Shown one piece after another: positions 16,270-25,080 of a stretch of 64,000 nt of DNA. The DNA is from Brevibacterium sp. UCMA 11754 (GTDB taxonomy: Bacteria; Actinomycetota; Actinomycetes; Actinomycetales; Brevibacteriaceae), in assembly GCF_021532275.1 (NCBI RefSeq), contig NZ_JACBOT010000012.1, positions 58,265 through 122,264 on the forward strand. The letters are read 5' to 3'. Each line of letters opens with the position of its first letter. Position 1 is the first letter of the stretch. A program made the translations under genes and the position numbers. The notes beneath the pieces are model-generated. The model ran no database searches. It was not told the DNA's origin and was given only the letters and a program-made list of their open reading frames with translations.

Positions 16270-18042
16270 ATGAAACTGCAGAAGCCGACTCCTATGCCAT
16301 TCAGCAAGTACAAGTCCTTTCAGGACCGGATTGCTCTCGATATGCGCGACCGGACCTGGCCCGATCAGCTGATCCGGAAGGCTCCGCGTTGGCTGAGCAC
16401 CGATCTGCGTGACGGCAACCAGGCCCTCATCGATCCGATGACGCCTGATCGCAAGCGCAAGATGTTCGACCTCTTGGTCAAGCTCGGCTTCAAGGAGATC
16501 GAGGTCGGATTCCCCGCAGCCAGCCAGGTCGACTTCGATTTCGTCCGCGAGATCATCGAGCAGGACGCAATCCCCGACGATGTGCGCATCTCCGTACTCA
16601 CCCAGGCTCGTGAGGATCTCATCGAACGTACGGTGGAGTCCCTCGTCGGTGCCCAGAAGCCGACCGTCCACCTCTACAACGCGACCGCGCCGGTCTTCCG
16701 CAAGGTCGTGTTCGGCTTCGACGGTGAGGGTTTCGACCAGACTCGTGACATCGCCACCCGTGGCACCCAGGCGGTCATGAAGCACGCCGAGTCACTCCTC
16801 GGCGACGCAGACTTCGGCTACCAGTACTCACCCGAGATCTTCGTCGACACCGAACCCGAATTCGCTCTCGACATCGTCGGCAGCGTCCTCGACATGTGGC
16901 AGCCGGCCGCGGGCCGCGAGACTGTCGTCAACCTGCCGGCCACGGTTGAGCGCGGCACCCCGAACACCTACGCCGACCAGATCGAATGGTTCTGCCGGAA
17001 CATGCCCTACCGCGACGAGGTAGCCGTGTCCCTGCACCCCCACAACGACAGGGGAACCGGTGTGGCGGCCGCTGAGATGGGCATCATGGCAGGTGCCGAC
17101 AGGATCGAAGGCTGCCTCTTCGGCAACGGCGAACGGACCGGAAACCTCGACCTCGTCACTGTTGCGCTCAACCTCTACACCCAGGGTGTCGACCCCGAGC
17201 TGGACTTCTCCGATATCGACGAAGTCATTCATACCGTCACCGAATGCAATCAGATCGGCGTCCACGAACGTCACCCCTACGGTGGTGACCTCGTCTTCAC
17301 CTCGTTCTCCGGCTCGCACCAGGACGCGATCAACAAGGCGTTCGCCGACCGTGAGAAGAAGGCCAACGAGCAGGGCGTGCCTGTGGACCTGATGGAATGG
17401 GACATGCCCTACCTGCCGGTCGACCCCAAAGATCTGGGCCGCTCCTACGAGGCGATCATCCGCGTGAACTCGCAGTCAGGCAAGGGCGGCGTCACCTACC
17501 TGCTCAAGAGCGAGTACGGTCTGGATCTGCCTCGACGCATGCAGGTCGAATTCTCCCGCGCCGTCCAGCACCACACCGAAGGCGGGGGAGAAGTCTCCGC
17601 CGAGGAGATCCGCCGCATCTTCAACTACGAGTACCTGCCCAGCGATGATCAGGACAACGCCTGGGGCCGGTTCCAGATCGTGGGCCTTCGCACCGACTCG
17701 GGCACGGTTGATGACTCGGGCGCCTCGGAGCGCGTCGAGGTCGACCTCATCGTCGACGGCCAAGAGCGCACCTACGAAGGACGCGGCAAAGGGCCCATCG
17801 ATGCACTGGTGAAGGTGCTCATCGACAACTTCGACGTCGACGTTCGCCTCCAGGACTACACCGAGCACGCCATCGGGTCCGGTGCTGACACCATGGCAGC
17901 AGCGTACGTCGAGCTCACCGTCGAAGACCGTGTCGTCTGGGGTGCCGGACTCCACCCGAACATCACGAAGGCCTCACTCAAGGCCGTCGTCTCGGCGGTC
18001 AACCGTGCCGCCCGTGATCGCGAGGGTGAGCGCGAGCGCTGA
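16270..18042 (+). CDS. leuA: 2-isopropylmalate synthase
   Basis: A 590-residue enzyme of normal length for the actinobacterial LeuA group. It condenses acetyl-CoA with 2-oxoisovalerate in the first committed step of leucine synthesis. LSTDLRDGNQALIDPM carries the catalytic Arg-Asp and metal-binding Asp, LHPHNDRGTGVAAAEMG the metal-binding HxH pair, and LFGNGERTGNLDLVTVALN the conserved glycine-rich segment. The last 120 or so residues form the leucine-sensing regulatory domain. TGAGGA lies five bases before the ATG. The gene is preceded by a leader peptide and terminator, so it is probably controlled by both feedback and attenuation. Confidence 0.97.
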   Translation: MKLQKPTPMPFSKYKSFQDRIALDMRDRTWPDQLIRKAPRWLSTDLRDGNQALIDPMTPDRKRKMFDLLVKLGFKEIEVGFPAASQVDFDFVREIIEQDAIPDDVRISVLTQAREDLIERTVESLVGAQKPTVHLYNATAPVFRKVVFGFDGEGFDQTRDIATRGTQAVMKHAESLLGDADFGYQYSPEIFVDTEPEFALDIVGSVLDMWQPAAGRETVVNLPATVERGTPNTYADQIEWFCRNMPYRDEVAVSLHPHNDRGTGVAAAEMGIMAGADRIEGCLFGNGERTGNLDLVTVALNLYTQGVDPELDFSDIDEVIHTVTECNQIGVHERHPYGGDLVFTSFSGSHQDAINKAFADREKKANEQGVPVDLMEWDMPYLPVDPKDLGRSYEAIIRVNSQSGKGGVTYLLKSEYGLDLPRRMQVEFSRAVQHHTEGGGEVSAEEIRRIFNYEYLPSDDQDNAWGRFQIVGLRTDSGTVDDSGASERVEVDLIVDGQERTYEGRGKGPIDALVKVLIDNFDVDVRLQDYTEHAIGSGADTMAAAYVELTVEDRVVWGAGLHPNITKASLKAVVSAVNRAARDREGERER

Positions 18043-18142
18043 TCCTTCGAGAGTGGACAATCCGGGCCGGCTCCACCGCCTCGGGGCGCAATCTCACAAC
18101 TGACACAGAGTGCGGCGGGGATCATTCCCCGTCGCATTCTGC

Positions 18143-18157
18143 GATAATGGGCAGGTG
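18143..18157 (+). promoter_or_regulatory. Leaderless promoter -10 box for recO
   Basis: GATAAT (18143-18148) lies six bases before GTG 18155. RecO family N-termini start at this point ([11 protein letters not shown]), which independently supports the start. Confidence 0.6.
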
Positions 18158-18883
18158 CACAATTATCGTGATGAAGGCATCGTGCTCCAAGGGCACAAGC
18201 TCGGCGAAGCCGACCGCATCGTCACTGTTCTCACCCGCAGCCACGGGCTGATCCGAGCAGTAGCGAAGGGCATTCGCCGCACCAAGTCACGCTTCGGTTC
18301 CCGGCTCGAACCCTTCATGCTCGTCGATCTGCAGTGCCACGTCGGCCGCAACCTCGACATCGTCACCCAGGTCGAACTCATCGAGCCCTTTGCACGCGGC
18401 ATCGGCGCCGACTATGACGCTTACTCGGCCGCGAGTGTGATGGCGGAGACCGCCGCCAGGATCACCGAGGTCGAACCCCAATCGCGCACCCATTTCCTGC
18501 TTCTCGTCTCGGCCATCCGGTCCCTGTGCAATGGCGAGCATTCGCCGAGGCTGGCCCTCGACGCGTATCTGCTGCGGGCAATGTCTGTGGCCGGCTGGGC
18601 GCCGAGCCTGCTCGACTGCGCACAGTGCGGCAGCCCGGGCCCGCACCGTGCGTTCTCAGCCTCCTTGGGCGGTGCCGTGTGCACCTCCTGCCGACCCAGC
18701 GGAGCGGCTCTGCCGGACACCGACGCACTCGAACATATGGCCGCACTGCTCTCCGGTGACTGGGAGCGAGCGGAATCCTCGGACCTCCACGACCAGATCG
18801 ACGGTTCCAAGCTCGTCTCTGACTGGGTGTCATGGCACTTGGAACGCAATATCCGATCACTGAGAGTTCTGGAGGCCAGATGA
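18155..18883 (+). CDS. recO: DNA repair protein RecO
   Basis: A 242-residue RecO, which anneals single strands and loads RecA with RecR in RecF-pathway repair. The N-terminal OB fold starts [26 protein letters not shown]. The zinc site is visible as DCAQCG and CTSCRPSG (two CxxC pairs). GTG 18155 is chosen because it matches the family N-terminus and sits six bases after GATAAT; the ATG at 18110 lies upstream of that box. The stop overlaps the uppS start (ATGA at 18880-18883), giving translational coupling. Confidence 0.94.
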   Translation: MHNYRDEGIVLQGHKLGEADRIVTVLTRSHGLIRAVAKGIRRTKSRFGSRLEPFMLVDLQCHVGRNLDIVTQVELIEPFARGIGADYDAYSAASVMAETAARITEVEPQSRTHFLLLVSAIRSLCNGEHSPRLALDAYLLRAMSVAGWAPSLLDCAQCGSPGPHRAFSASLGGAVCTSCRPSGAALPDTDALEHMAALLSGDWERAESSDLHDQIDGSKLVSDWVSWHLERNIRSLRVLEAR

Positions 18884-19656
18884 GCTATCCCGCGCCGCCC
18901 CCGCATCCCAGCGGAGCCCGACCCCCGGGCATCGAGGCGAAGTTCGTCCCGAATCACGTCGCGGTGGTCATGGACGGCAATGGACGTTGGGCCAACGACC
19001 GCGGACTGCCGCGCACCGAAGGACACAAAGCCGGAGAGGCCTCACTCCTCGAAGTCATCCACGGTGCCATCGAGATGGGTGTCGACTATCTCTCCGCCTA
19101 CGCCTTCTCCACTGAGAACTGGAAGCGTTCCCCGGACGAGGTCCGCTTCCTCATGGGCTTCAACCGTGATGTCATCCGACGTCGCCGCGATGAGCTCAAT
19201 GAGCTCGGCGTACGGATCGTGTGGGCCGGACGCCGTGGTCGCCTGTGGCGATCGGTCATCGACGAACTCGAGTCCGCGGCGGAGATGACCAAGCACAACA
19301 CCGGCTTGGTCCTCCAGTTCTGCGTCAACTACGGAGGTCGCTCGGAGATCGTCGACGCGGTCAACCAGATCACCGCCGAGGTAGCCGCTGGCAAACTCAA
19401 ATCGGGCAAGGTCAGCGAGAAGACCGTTCGCTCGCGCCTGTACGCTGCTCAGGTGCCAGACGTCGACCTGTTCCTGCGCTCCTCTGGCGAGCAGCGCACC
19501 TCGAACTTCCTGCTGTGGCAGTCCGCCTACGCGGAGATGGTCTTCCAGGACGTCCTCTGGCCCGATGTCGATCGCCGCACCCTGTGGGCCGCGATCGAGG
19601 AATACGCCCGCCGTGACCGGCGATTCGGCGGTGCCGTCGACAGCCCCAGCGCCTAA
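18880..19656 (+). CDS. uppS: Isoprenyl transferase (undecaprenyl/decaprenyl diphosphate synthase family)
   Basis: A 258-residue cis-prenyltransferase that makes the polyprenyl carrier lipid for cell-wall synthesis from isopentenyl diphosphate. [20 protein letters not shown] carries the catalytic Asp and the phosphate-binding Gly-Asn-Gly-Arg loop, [18 protein letters not shown] is the second signature, and [19 protein letters not shown] the third. The ATG overlaps the recO stop and has GGAGG five bases upstream. The product chain length cannot be told from sequence alone. It ends before a gene-free stretch with a long hairpin. Confidence 0.95.
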   Translation: MSYPAPPPHPSGARPPGIEAKFVPNHVAVVMDGNGRWANDRGLPRTEGHKAGEASLLEVIHGAIEMGVDYLSAYAFSTENWKRSPDEVRFLMGFNRDVIRRRRDELNELGVRIVWAGRRGRLWRSVIDELESAAEMTKHNTGLVLQFCVNYGGRSEIVDAVNQITAEVAAGKLKSGKVSEKTVRSRLYAAQVPDVDLFLRSSGEQRTSNFLLWQSAYAEMVFQDVLWPDVDRRTLWAAIEEYARRDRRFGGAVDSPSA

Positions 19657-19729
19657 CACTCAGGTTTCGACGTTCAGCGCTGCCCACGAAGGATCCTCCC
19701 GGCACCAGAAGTCCCAGCGGTTTCGCCGT

Positions 19730-19789
19730 CGATCACGTTTGGTGCAGTGGAGCAGTTTGCGAACTGCTTGACTGCACCAAACGTGATCG
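19730..19789. repeat. Long perfect inverted repeat (19-bp arms) with inner 7-bp hairpin
   Basis: CGATCACGTTTGGTGCAGT (19730-19748) is exactly complementary to ACTGCACCAAACGTGATCG (19771-19789). Between them AGCAGTT (19751-19757) and AACTGCT (19762-19768) form an inner stem on a TGCG loop, so nearly the full 60 bases can fold into one hairpin. It lies between convergent genes. No T-tract follows on either strand, so it is not a standard intrinsic terminator. Confidence 0.9.
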
Positions 19790-19793
19790 AGGA

Positions 19794-19812
19794 GTGCATC
19801 AAACGTGATCGA
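19794..19812. repeat. Third copy of the repeat arm
   Basis: GTGCATCAAACGTGATCGA repeats the right arm (GTGCACCAAACGTGATCGA form) in direct orientation with a single C-to-T change. It begins four bases after the hairpin. Confidence 0.8.
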
Positions 19813-20008
19813 ATATTCCGCGGTCCTCCATGAGAGGGGGACGCGGAAGGGCAGACTCGTCGTACGGGTGCACTCGTCGTATGCGTTCAATCGCCGTACG
19901 GGACGAGATACAGATCGGGCCCGCATCAGACGATGAGGGCCCGAGTCGGCTCTCAGCGCCGGGGGAGTCGGATAGCGGACGCCCCCATACGCTCAGGCTC
20001 AGCGATAC

Positions 20009-21829
20009 TCAGTAGCGGTCGCTTGAGCGTTCGCCGCCGAAGCGGTCATTGCTGAACTTCTTGGCGCCTCCACGACGATCGTTGCGGAAGTTGCGGCTGT
20101 CGCCGGGCTGCTTGTCGAAGTTGCGCTTTTTGAACGGGCGAGCCGGACGGCCCGAATCCGGACGAATGTCGATCGGGCGGCCCTGGATCTGCGTGCTGGA
20201 GAGTTTGCGCATGACGGAGGAATCGAGATCCTTGGGCAGATCGACAAGGGTGTGGTTCGACCGGATGTCGATGTGACCGATCTCCTTCGAGGTCAGGCCG
20301 CCTTCGTTGGCGATGGCGCCGACAACGGCACCTGGCTGCAGGCGTTCGTTGCGGCCGATGGCCAGACGGTAGGTGGTCATATTCTCATCACGCGGACGGG
20401 ATGAGCGTTCACGCCCCGGCTTGCCGTCGCGTCCGCCGCCGTCACGGTCACGAGCAGGCTTGCCACGCGAAGGCTCCGGCATGGGATCGGCCTTGAGGGT
20501 GTTCGACTCGAGCACCAGGGACGCCAGCGCTGCGGCGATGTCGGTCGCAGGCACGTTGCGGGAGAGCTCGTACTGCTCGATGACGGTCGCGAGTTCGGTC
20601 AGTTCGGTCGTCGCGAGCACATCGTCAATGCGCTTGGTGAACTTCTCCACACGGGTGTTCGTCAGCTCTTCGACGCTGGGCATCGACAGCGGCTCGACCT
20701 TCTGCTTCGTGGCGCGCTCGATGGAACCGAGCAGACGCTGCTCACGCGGGGTGACGAACAGAATAGCCTCGCCGGAACGCCCTGCGCGGCCGGTGCGGCC
20801 GATGCGGTGGACGTAGGACTCGGTGTCGTGCGGGATGTCGAAGTTGACGACGAGGGTGATGCGCTCGACGTCGAGACCGCGGGCTGCGACATCGGTAGCG
20901 ACGAGGATGTCGACTTTGCCGCTGCGCAGCATATCGATCGTGCGCTCACGAGCCTGCTGTGGGATGTCACCATTGATCGCCGACGCCTTGAAGCCGCGGG
21001 CACGCAGCTTCTCAGCGAGCTCCTCCGTGGCCTGCTTGGTGCGCACGAACATGATGATGCCTTCGTACTCCTCGACCTCCAGGATCCGAGTCAGGGCATC
21101 GAGCTTATGCGAGTGCTGGACCATGTGGTAGCGCTGGCGGATGTTCGATCCGGTCTGCGACTTCGAAGCGACCCGGACCTCTTTGGGGTTGTTGAGGTAT
21201 TTGCCGGTCAGGCGGTGGATCGATGTCGGCATCGTGGCGGAGAACAGAGCCACCTGACGCGAGTCGCCGGACTGGCTGAAGATCTCTTCGATGTCCTCGG
21301 CGAAGCCCATCTTGAGCATCTCGTCGGCCTCATCGAGGATGAGGTGACGGAGGTTTTCGAGCTTGAGCGATCCCTTTTTGAGGTGGTCGATGACACGACC
21401 CGGCGTTCCCACGACGACCTGAGCACCGCGCTTGAGGCCGGACAGCTGAGGGCCGTAGGCCTGGCCGCCGTAGATCGGGAGGACGGAGAAGTCGTTGAGA
21501 TTCGTCGCATACGAGGTGAACGCCTCGGCGACCTGGATCGCAAGCTCACGGGTGGGGGTCAGGACCAGAGCGAAGGGACCGTCGTTGGCGCGGCCGGCCT
21601 CGGCGAGGTCGGACAGTGCTGGAAGAGCGAAAGCGGCGGTCTTGCCGGTGCCGGTCTGGGCCAGGCCGATGACATCGCGGCCGTCGACCAGCGCGGGGAT
21701 CGTTTCAGCCTGGATCGGGGTCGGGGTTTCATAACCCTGAGCCTCGACTGCCTGGAGGACGAGCGGGTGGAGACCCAGCTCGGAGAACTTCGGTGTTGTC
21801 GGATTGTCGGATGTGGACACATCTGTCAT
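20009..21829 (-). CDS. deaD: DEAD-box ATP-dependent RNA helicase (DeaD/CsdA type)
   Basis: A 606-residue helicase. The core shows the Q motif (FSELGLHPLVLQAVEAQGYE), AQTGTGKTAAF (Walker A), LILDEADEMLK (DEAD), FSATMP (motif III) and HRIGRTGRAGRSG (motif VI). Residues about 480-555 form a DbpA-like RNA-binding domain (YRLAIGRNERLQPGAVVGAI), followed by an Arg/Gly/Asp-rich tail. It unwinds structured RNA in ribosome assembly and cold adaptation. An unusually long leader precedes the ATG. It converges on uppS. Confidence 0.94.
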   Translation of the reverse strand: MTDVSTSDNPTTPKFSELGLHPLVLQAVEAQGYETPTPIQAETIPALVDGRDVIGLAQTGTGKTAAFALPALSDLAEAGRANDGPFALVLTPTRELAIQVAEAFTSYATNLNDFSVLPIYGGQAYGPQLSGLKRGAQVVVGTPGRVIDHLKKGSLKLENLRHLILDEADEMLKMGFAEDIEEIFSQSGDSRQVALFSATMPTSIHRLTGKYLNNPKEVRVASKSQTGSNIRQRYHMVQHSHKLDALTRILEVEEYEGIIMFVRTKQATEELAEKLRARGFKASAINGDIPQQARERTIDMLRSGKVDILVATDVAARGLDVERITLVVNFDIPHDTESYVHRIGRTGRAGRSGEAILFVTPREQRLLGSIERATKQKVEPLSMPSVEELTNTRVEKFTKRIDDVLATTELTELATVIEQYELSRNVPATDIAAALASLVLESNTLKADPMPEPSRGKPARDRDGGGRDGKPGRERSSRPRDENMTTYRLAIGRNERLQPGAVVGAIANEGGLTSKEIGHIDIRSNHTLVDLPKDLDSSVMRKLSSTQIQGRPIDIRPDSGRPARPFKKRNFDKQPGDSRNFRNDRRGGAKKFSNDRFGGERSSDRY

Positions 21830-22011
21830 GAGTCTTCTCTCTCACGTCGGCACACACTTGATCGCAGATGACTGTAGTGGCGATCTACCCTGCGGCCGCT
21901 TGTGCAATCATCGTGAGCAATCCGGGCCGAAACCGTATGCGATCCAAGGCTTGCTTGGACAGACTTGAAAACCGTCAGTACGGAGAAAGGTTTGGGTGTG
22001 CCTCAATCCTA
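21830..22011 (-). promoter_or_regulatory. deaD promoter and long 5' leader
   Basis: On the minus strand TAGGAT (22011-22006) is a good -10 box, giving a leader of about 170 bases before ATG 21829. The leader can form small hairpins such as CCAAG...CTTGG (21957-21943). It has no ORF I trust. Long leaders are common for cold-induced or autoregulated RNA helicase genes. Confidence 0.45.
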
Positions 22012-22166
22012 CATGCCCCACGTCCGCCGAGGCGGTAATGCGGCCCGGATTAAGTGTGAGTTCCGTCGCCCATGAGTCGAGAACCTCGGACGGGAGCTGA
22101 ACAGATAGGCTGTACCTGCGAGCCACGGCAGCCGGCCGTCGGCGAACTACCTCAAGGAGAATAAAC
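22012..22166 (+). promoter_or_regulatory. glyS promoter region
   Basis: TAGGCT at 22106-22111 matches the TAnnnT -10 form and would start transcription about 50 bases before GTG 22167. AAGGAGA at 22153-22159 is the ribosome binding site. With the deaD leader this makes up the 337-bp gene-free gap between the divergent genes; I see no gene in it. Confidence 0.45.
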
Positions 22167-23546
22167 GTGGCACAGTCCAAGTTGGATGCCGTCATCGCCC
22201 TGGCCAAACGCAGAGGATTCGTCTTCCAAGCCGGAGAGATCTATGGCGGGTCCCGTTCGGCCTGGGACTACGGGCCCTTGGGCGTTGAGCTCAAGGACAA
22301 CATCAAGGCCCAGTGGTGGCAGACCTTCGTCCGCGGTCGCGAAGACGTCGTCGGACTCGACTCCTCCATCATCCTGCCCAAGCGCGTGTGGGAGGCCTCC
22401 GGACATGTGGAGACCTTCGTCGATCCGCTCGTCGAATGCCTCAACTGCCACAAGCGCCACCGCGAGGACCACCTCGTCGAAGCCTACGAAGCCAAGCACT
22501 CGAAGACACCCGAGAACGGTATGGCCGACATCGTCTGCCCCGACTGCGGGAACCGTGGACAGTGGACCGAGCCGCAGGAGTTCTCCGGCCTGGTCAAGAC
22601 CTTCCTGGGACCGGTGGAATCGGAGGCAGGTCTGAACTATCTGCGCCCCGAAACCGCACAGGGAATCTTCGTCAACTTCAACAACGTCGTCACCGCGGCA
22701 CGGAAGAAGCCGCCGTTCGGCATCGGCCAGATCGGCAAGGCCTTCCGCAACGAGATCACTCCCGGAAACTTCATCTTCCGCACACGTGAGTTCGAGCAGA
22801 TGGAGCTCGAGTACTTCGTTCGTCCCGAAGAGGCCGACGCCTACTATCGTGAGTGGGTCGAGGCCTGCTGGAACTGGTTCATCGACCTCGGCATCTCCGA
22901 AGACAACGTGCGCCGCCTCGACGTTCCCGAAGATGACCGGGCACACTACTCCTCCGGCACGATCGACGTTGAGTACCGCTTCGGCTTCCAGGGATCGGAA
23001 TGGGGTGAGCTGATGGGCGTGGCCAACCGCACCGATTACGACCTCGGCACCCACACCGAGGCTTCGGGTGCGAAGCTGCAGTACTTCGATCAGGCCAGTG
23101 GCGAACGCTTCACTCCCTACGTGATCGAACCGTCCTTCGGTCTGACCCGTTCGATGATGGCCTTCCTCGTCGATGCCTACACTGAGGACGAGGCACCCAA
23201 CACCAAGGGCGGCGTGGACAAGCGCATCGTGCTTAAGCTCGATCCGCGCCTGGCTCCTATCAAGGCGGCCGTGCTGCCGCTGAGTCGCAACGAGAAGCTG
23301 ACACCGGCGGCCAAGGAACTCGCGGCTCGACTGCGCAGGCGTTGGAACATCGACTTCGATGATGCCGGCGCGATCGGTCGTCGGTACCGCCGTCAGGACG
23401 AGATCGGCACCCCGCTGTGCATCACGTTCGACTTCGACTCGCTCGACGACGACGCGGTCACAATCCGCAAGCGCGACGATATGAGCCAGGAGCGCGTCAG
23501 CTTCGATCAGGTCGAGAATTACCTGGCCGAGCACCTCGGCATCTGA
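22167..23546 (+). CDS. glyS: Glycyl-tRNA synthetase, single-chain dimeric type
   Basis: A 459-residue class II synthetase of the alpha-2 type used by actinobacteria. [22 protein letters not shown] opens the family, [14 protein letters not shown] is the motif 2 region and [14 protein letters not shown] the following strand; [15 protein letters not shown] is motif 3. CLNC and CPDCG are a zinc-type pair in the insertion. The last 100 residues are the anticodon-binding domain. The start is GTG with AAGGAGA eight bases upstream. A strong hairpin follows 57 bases after the stop. Confidence 0.96.
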   Translation: MAQSKLDAVIALAKRRGFVFQAGEIYGGSRSAWDYGPLGVELKDNIKAQWWQTFVRGREDVVGLDSSIILPKRVWEASGHVETFVDPLVECLNCHKRHREDHLVEAYEAKHSKTPENGMADIVCPDCGNRGQWTEPQEFSGLVKTFLGPVESEAGLNYLRPETAQGIFVNFNNVVTAARKKPPFGIGQIGKAFRNEITPGNFIFRTREFEQMELEYFVRPEEADAYYREWVEACWNWFIDLGISEDNVRRLDVPEDDRAHYSSGTIDVEYRFGFQGSEWGELMGVANRTDYDLGTHTEASGAKLQYFDQASGERFTPYVIEPSFGLTRSMMAFLVDAYTEDEAPNTKGGVDKRIVLKLDPRLAPIKAAVLPLSRNEKLTPAAKELAARLRRRWNIDFDDAGAIGRRYRRQDEIGTPLCITFDFDSLDDDAVTIRKRDDMSQERVSFDQVENYLAEHLGI

Positions 23547-23602
23547 AAGTCCGCTGGGCTCTGACCACCAGTTGGAGCCTGTCACCGGTGGCTCCTGAGA
23601 AT

Positions 23603-23640
23603 CGGGCCCGGTCGGTCGTGAAATCGACCGGCCGGGCCCG
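23603..23640 (+). terminator. Terminator after glyS
   Basis: A 16-bp stem (CGGGCCCGGTCGGTCG at 23603-23618 with CGACCGGCCGGGCCCG at 23625-23640, one G-T pair) closes a six-base TGAAAT loop. The T-tract is weak (TTCGGTT), as often seen in high-GC actinobacteria. Confidence 0.7.
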
Positions 23641-23724
23641 TTCGGTTGCGCTGCCGTGGGCACCATCATTGACATCGCCATTCAATTCGCACACCGAGCC
23701 CGCGCATCGACACGAAGGTCCGCC

Positions 23725-24984
23725 ATGCATATGACGCTCCAAGGGAAGCCCACAGCCTCGCCGAGGGTCCGCCTGATCATGATCGTGTGTCTCCTTCCGC
23801 TGGTCCTCATCACGATCGGGGGCCTGGTCCTACTGTGGCCGCAGGGACCGGAGCAGGACCTGCCCGGCGGCGGTCCGATGACGAATTCAGCACCGGGAGT
23901 CTCCCACGCTGAAGCCAGAGTCACCGCCGTGGACGCGTCGAACTGCGAGACCAGTGAGCCCGATCCGATGCTCGAGGCCGACTGCATGGAGTTCACGGCC
24001 GAAGTGGATGGGCAGGAGGGGAGCCTCTATGTGACTCCCGACGCCATCGTGTCCGGGGTCGGTGTCGGAGATTCGCTCAAGGTCCTCGACTTCACTCAGT
24101 CGAGCGACCGCGCAGAGACCGAGACTGACTATGTGTTCATCGACTACGACCGAGATGTCCCGATCCTTGCCTTGGTGATCATGTACGGGGTCGTCGTTCT
24201 CGCCGTCGCAGGTTTTCGAGGCCTGCGTGCATTGACAGGCCTTGCCTTCGCCGGTGCCGTGCTGATTGTGTTCATGCTCCCGGCGATCCTCGACTCCAAG
24301 CCGCCGATCCTCGTGGCAATGGTCGCGGCGAGTGCGATCATGATCATCGCCCTGTATCTGGCCCATGGCGTGTCGACGCGGACGACCACGGCACTTTTCG
24401 GGACCGTCGCCGGCATCGTCATCACGGGGCTGCTCGGGGCATGGATGACGTCCTGGGCCAATCTCGGCATCGCCTACTCCGAAGAGGGATTCCTCCTCAC
24501 CGGCACCACGGACGTGTCGTTGGCTGACCTGATCGTCTGCGCGATCCTCGTGACCGGACTCGGTGTTCTCAACGACGTCACCATCACCCAGGCGTCGGCG
24601 GTCTGGGAGCTGGCCACGGTGGCACCAGATCTCAAGTCCAGGCAGCTCTTCGCCCGAGCGATGCGCATCGGTCGCGACCACATCGCCTCGACGGTGTACA
24701 CCATCACGTTCGCCTATGTGGGGTCCGCGCTGACCACACTCCTCATCGTCTCCGCCCACCACCAGTCGTTCTTCGAGACCCTGACATTGGGGGAGATGGC
24801 ACTTGAGGTCGTGAGCATCCTCGTGTGTTCGATCGGCTTGGTCATCGCCATCCCGCTGACGACTGCTTTAGGGGTGCTCGTCGTACGATCGGGCCTGCGG
24901 CCGCCGCCACGCGTTGCACCGACGCAGAGCAGCATCCCACCCTCGCAGGAGCAGAATTCCACGGCCGACCCAGCCCTGGACTGA
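23725..24984 (+). CDS. YibE/F family integral membrane protein
   Basis: About 419 residues. One N-terminal membrane segment (VRLIMIVCLLPLVLITIGGL) precedes an outer domain of about 110 residues with three cysteines, then seven or so membrane segments carry the YibE/F signature around LGVLNDVTITQASAVWELA. The family is of unknown function, suspected to be transporters. I use ATG 23725, with GAAGG upstream; a GTG at 23656 in the same frame would add 23 residues. It follows glyS but lies behind its terminator. Confidence 0.82.
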   Translation: MHMTLQGKPTASPRVRLIMIVCLLPLVLITIGGLVLLWPQGPEQDLPGGGPMTNSAPGVSHAEARVTAVDASNCETSEPDPMLEADCMEFTAEVDGQEGSLYVTPDAIVSGVGVGDSLKVLDFTQSSDRAETETDYVFIDYDRDVPILALVIMYGVVVLAVAGFRGLRALTGLAFAGAVLIVFMLPAILDSKPPILVAMVAASAIMIIALYLAHGVSTRTTTALFGTVAGIVITGLLGAWMTSWANLGIAYSEEGFLLTGTTDVSLADLIVCAILVTGLGVLNDVTITQASAVWELATVAPDLKSRQLFARAMRIGRDHIASTVYTITFAYVGSALTTLLIVSAHHQSFFETLTLGEMALEVVSILVCSIGLVIAIPLTTALGVLVVRSGLRPPPRVAPTQSSIPPSQEQNSTADPALD

Positions 24985-25014
24985 CGCCTGACATGAAGTG
25001 CGGATGCCCGATAC

Positions 25015-25055
25015 GAAACTGCCCCGAGACCTCAAAGAGGAATCGGGGCAGTTTC
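25015..25055. terminator. Bidirectional terminator between convergent genes
   Basis: GAAACTGCCCCGA (25015-25027) pairs perfectly with TCGGGGCAGTTTC (25043-25055). The ends give a short T-run on both strands, so it can serve the YibE/F gene (plus) and the aminotransferase gene (minus). Confidence 0.8.
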
Positions 25056-25080
25056 CATGCGACCGAGCTTCAGGCTGCGA

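Larger units (their letters stand above)
19657..20008. other. Gene-free 352-bp gap between convergent uppS and deaD
   Basis: No credible coding frame is seen in this stretch. It contains a long inverted repeat at 19730-19789 and a third copy of its arm at 19794-19812. From there to the deaD stop I see only mixed sequence with several CGTACGG and CGTATG-like stretches. No tRNA or terminator T-tract is visible. Confidence 0.7.

Noticed and set aside
19660..20015. Short open frames in the uppS-deaD gap
   Set aside because: They run through the hairpin repeats, have biased residue composition and no ribosome binding site or family resemblance.
22152..23681. Long open frame on the minus strand opposite glyS (about 509 codons)
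   Set aside because: It is a complement-strand shadow of a clear glycyl-tRNA synthetase; its residues show no family and its composition is that of reversed high-GC codons.
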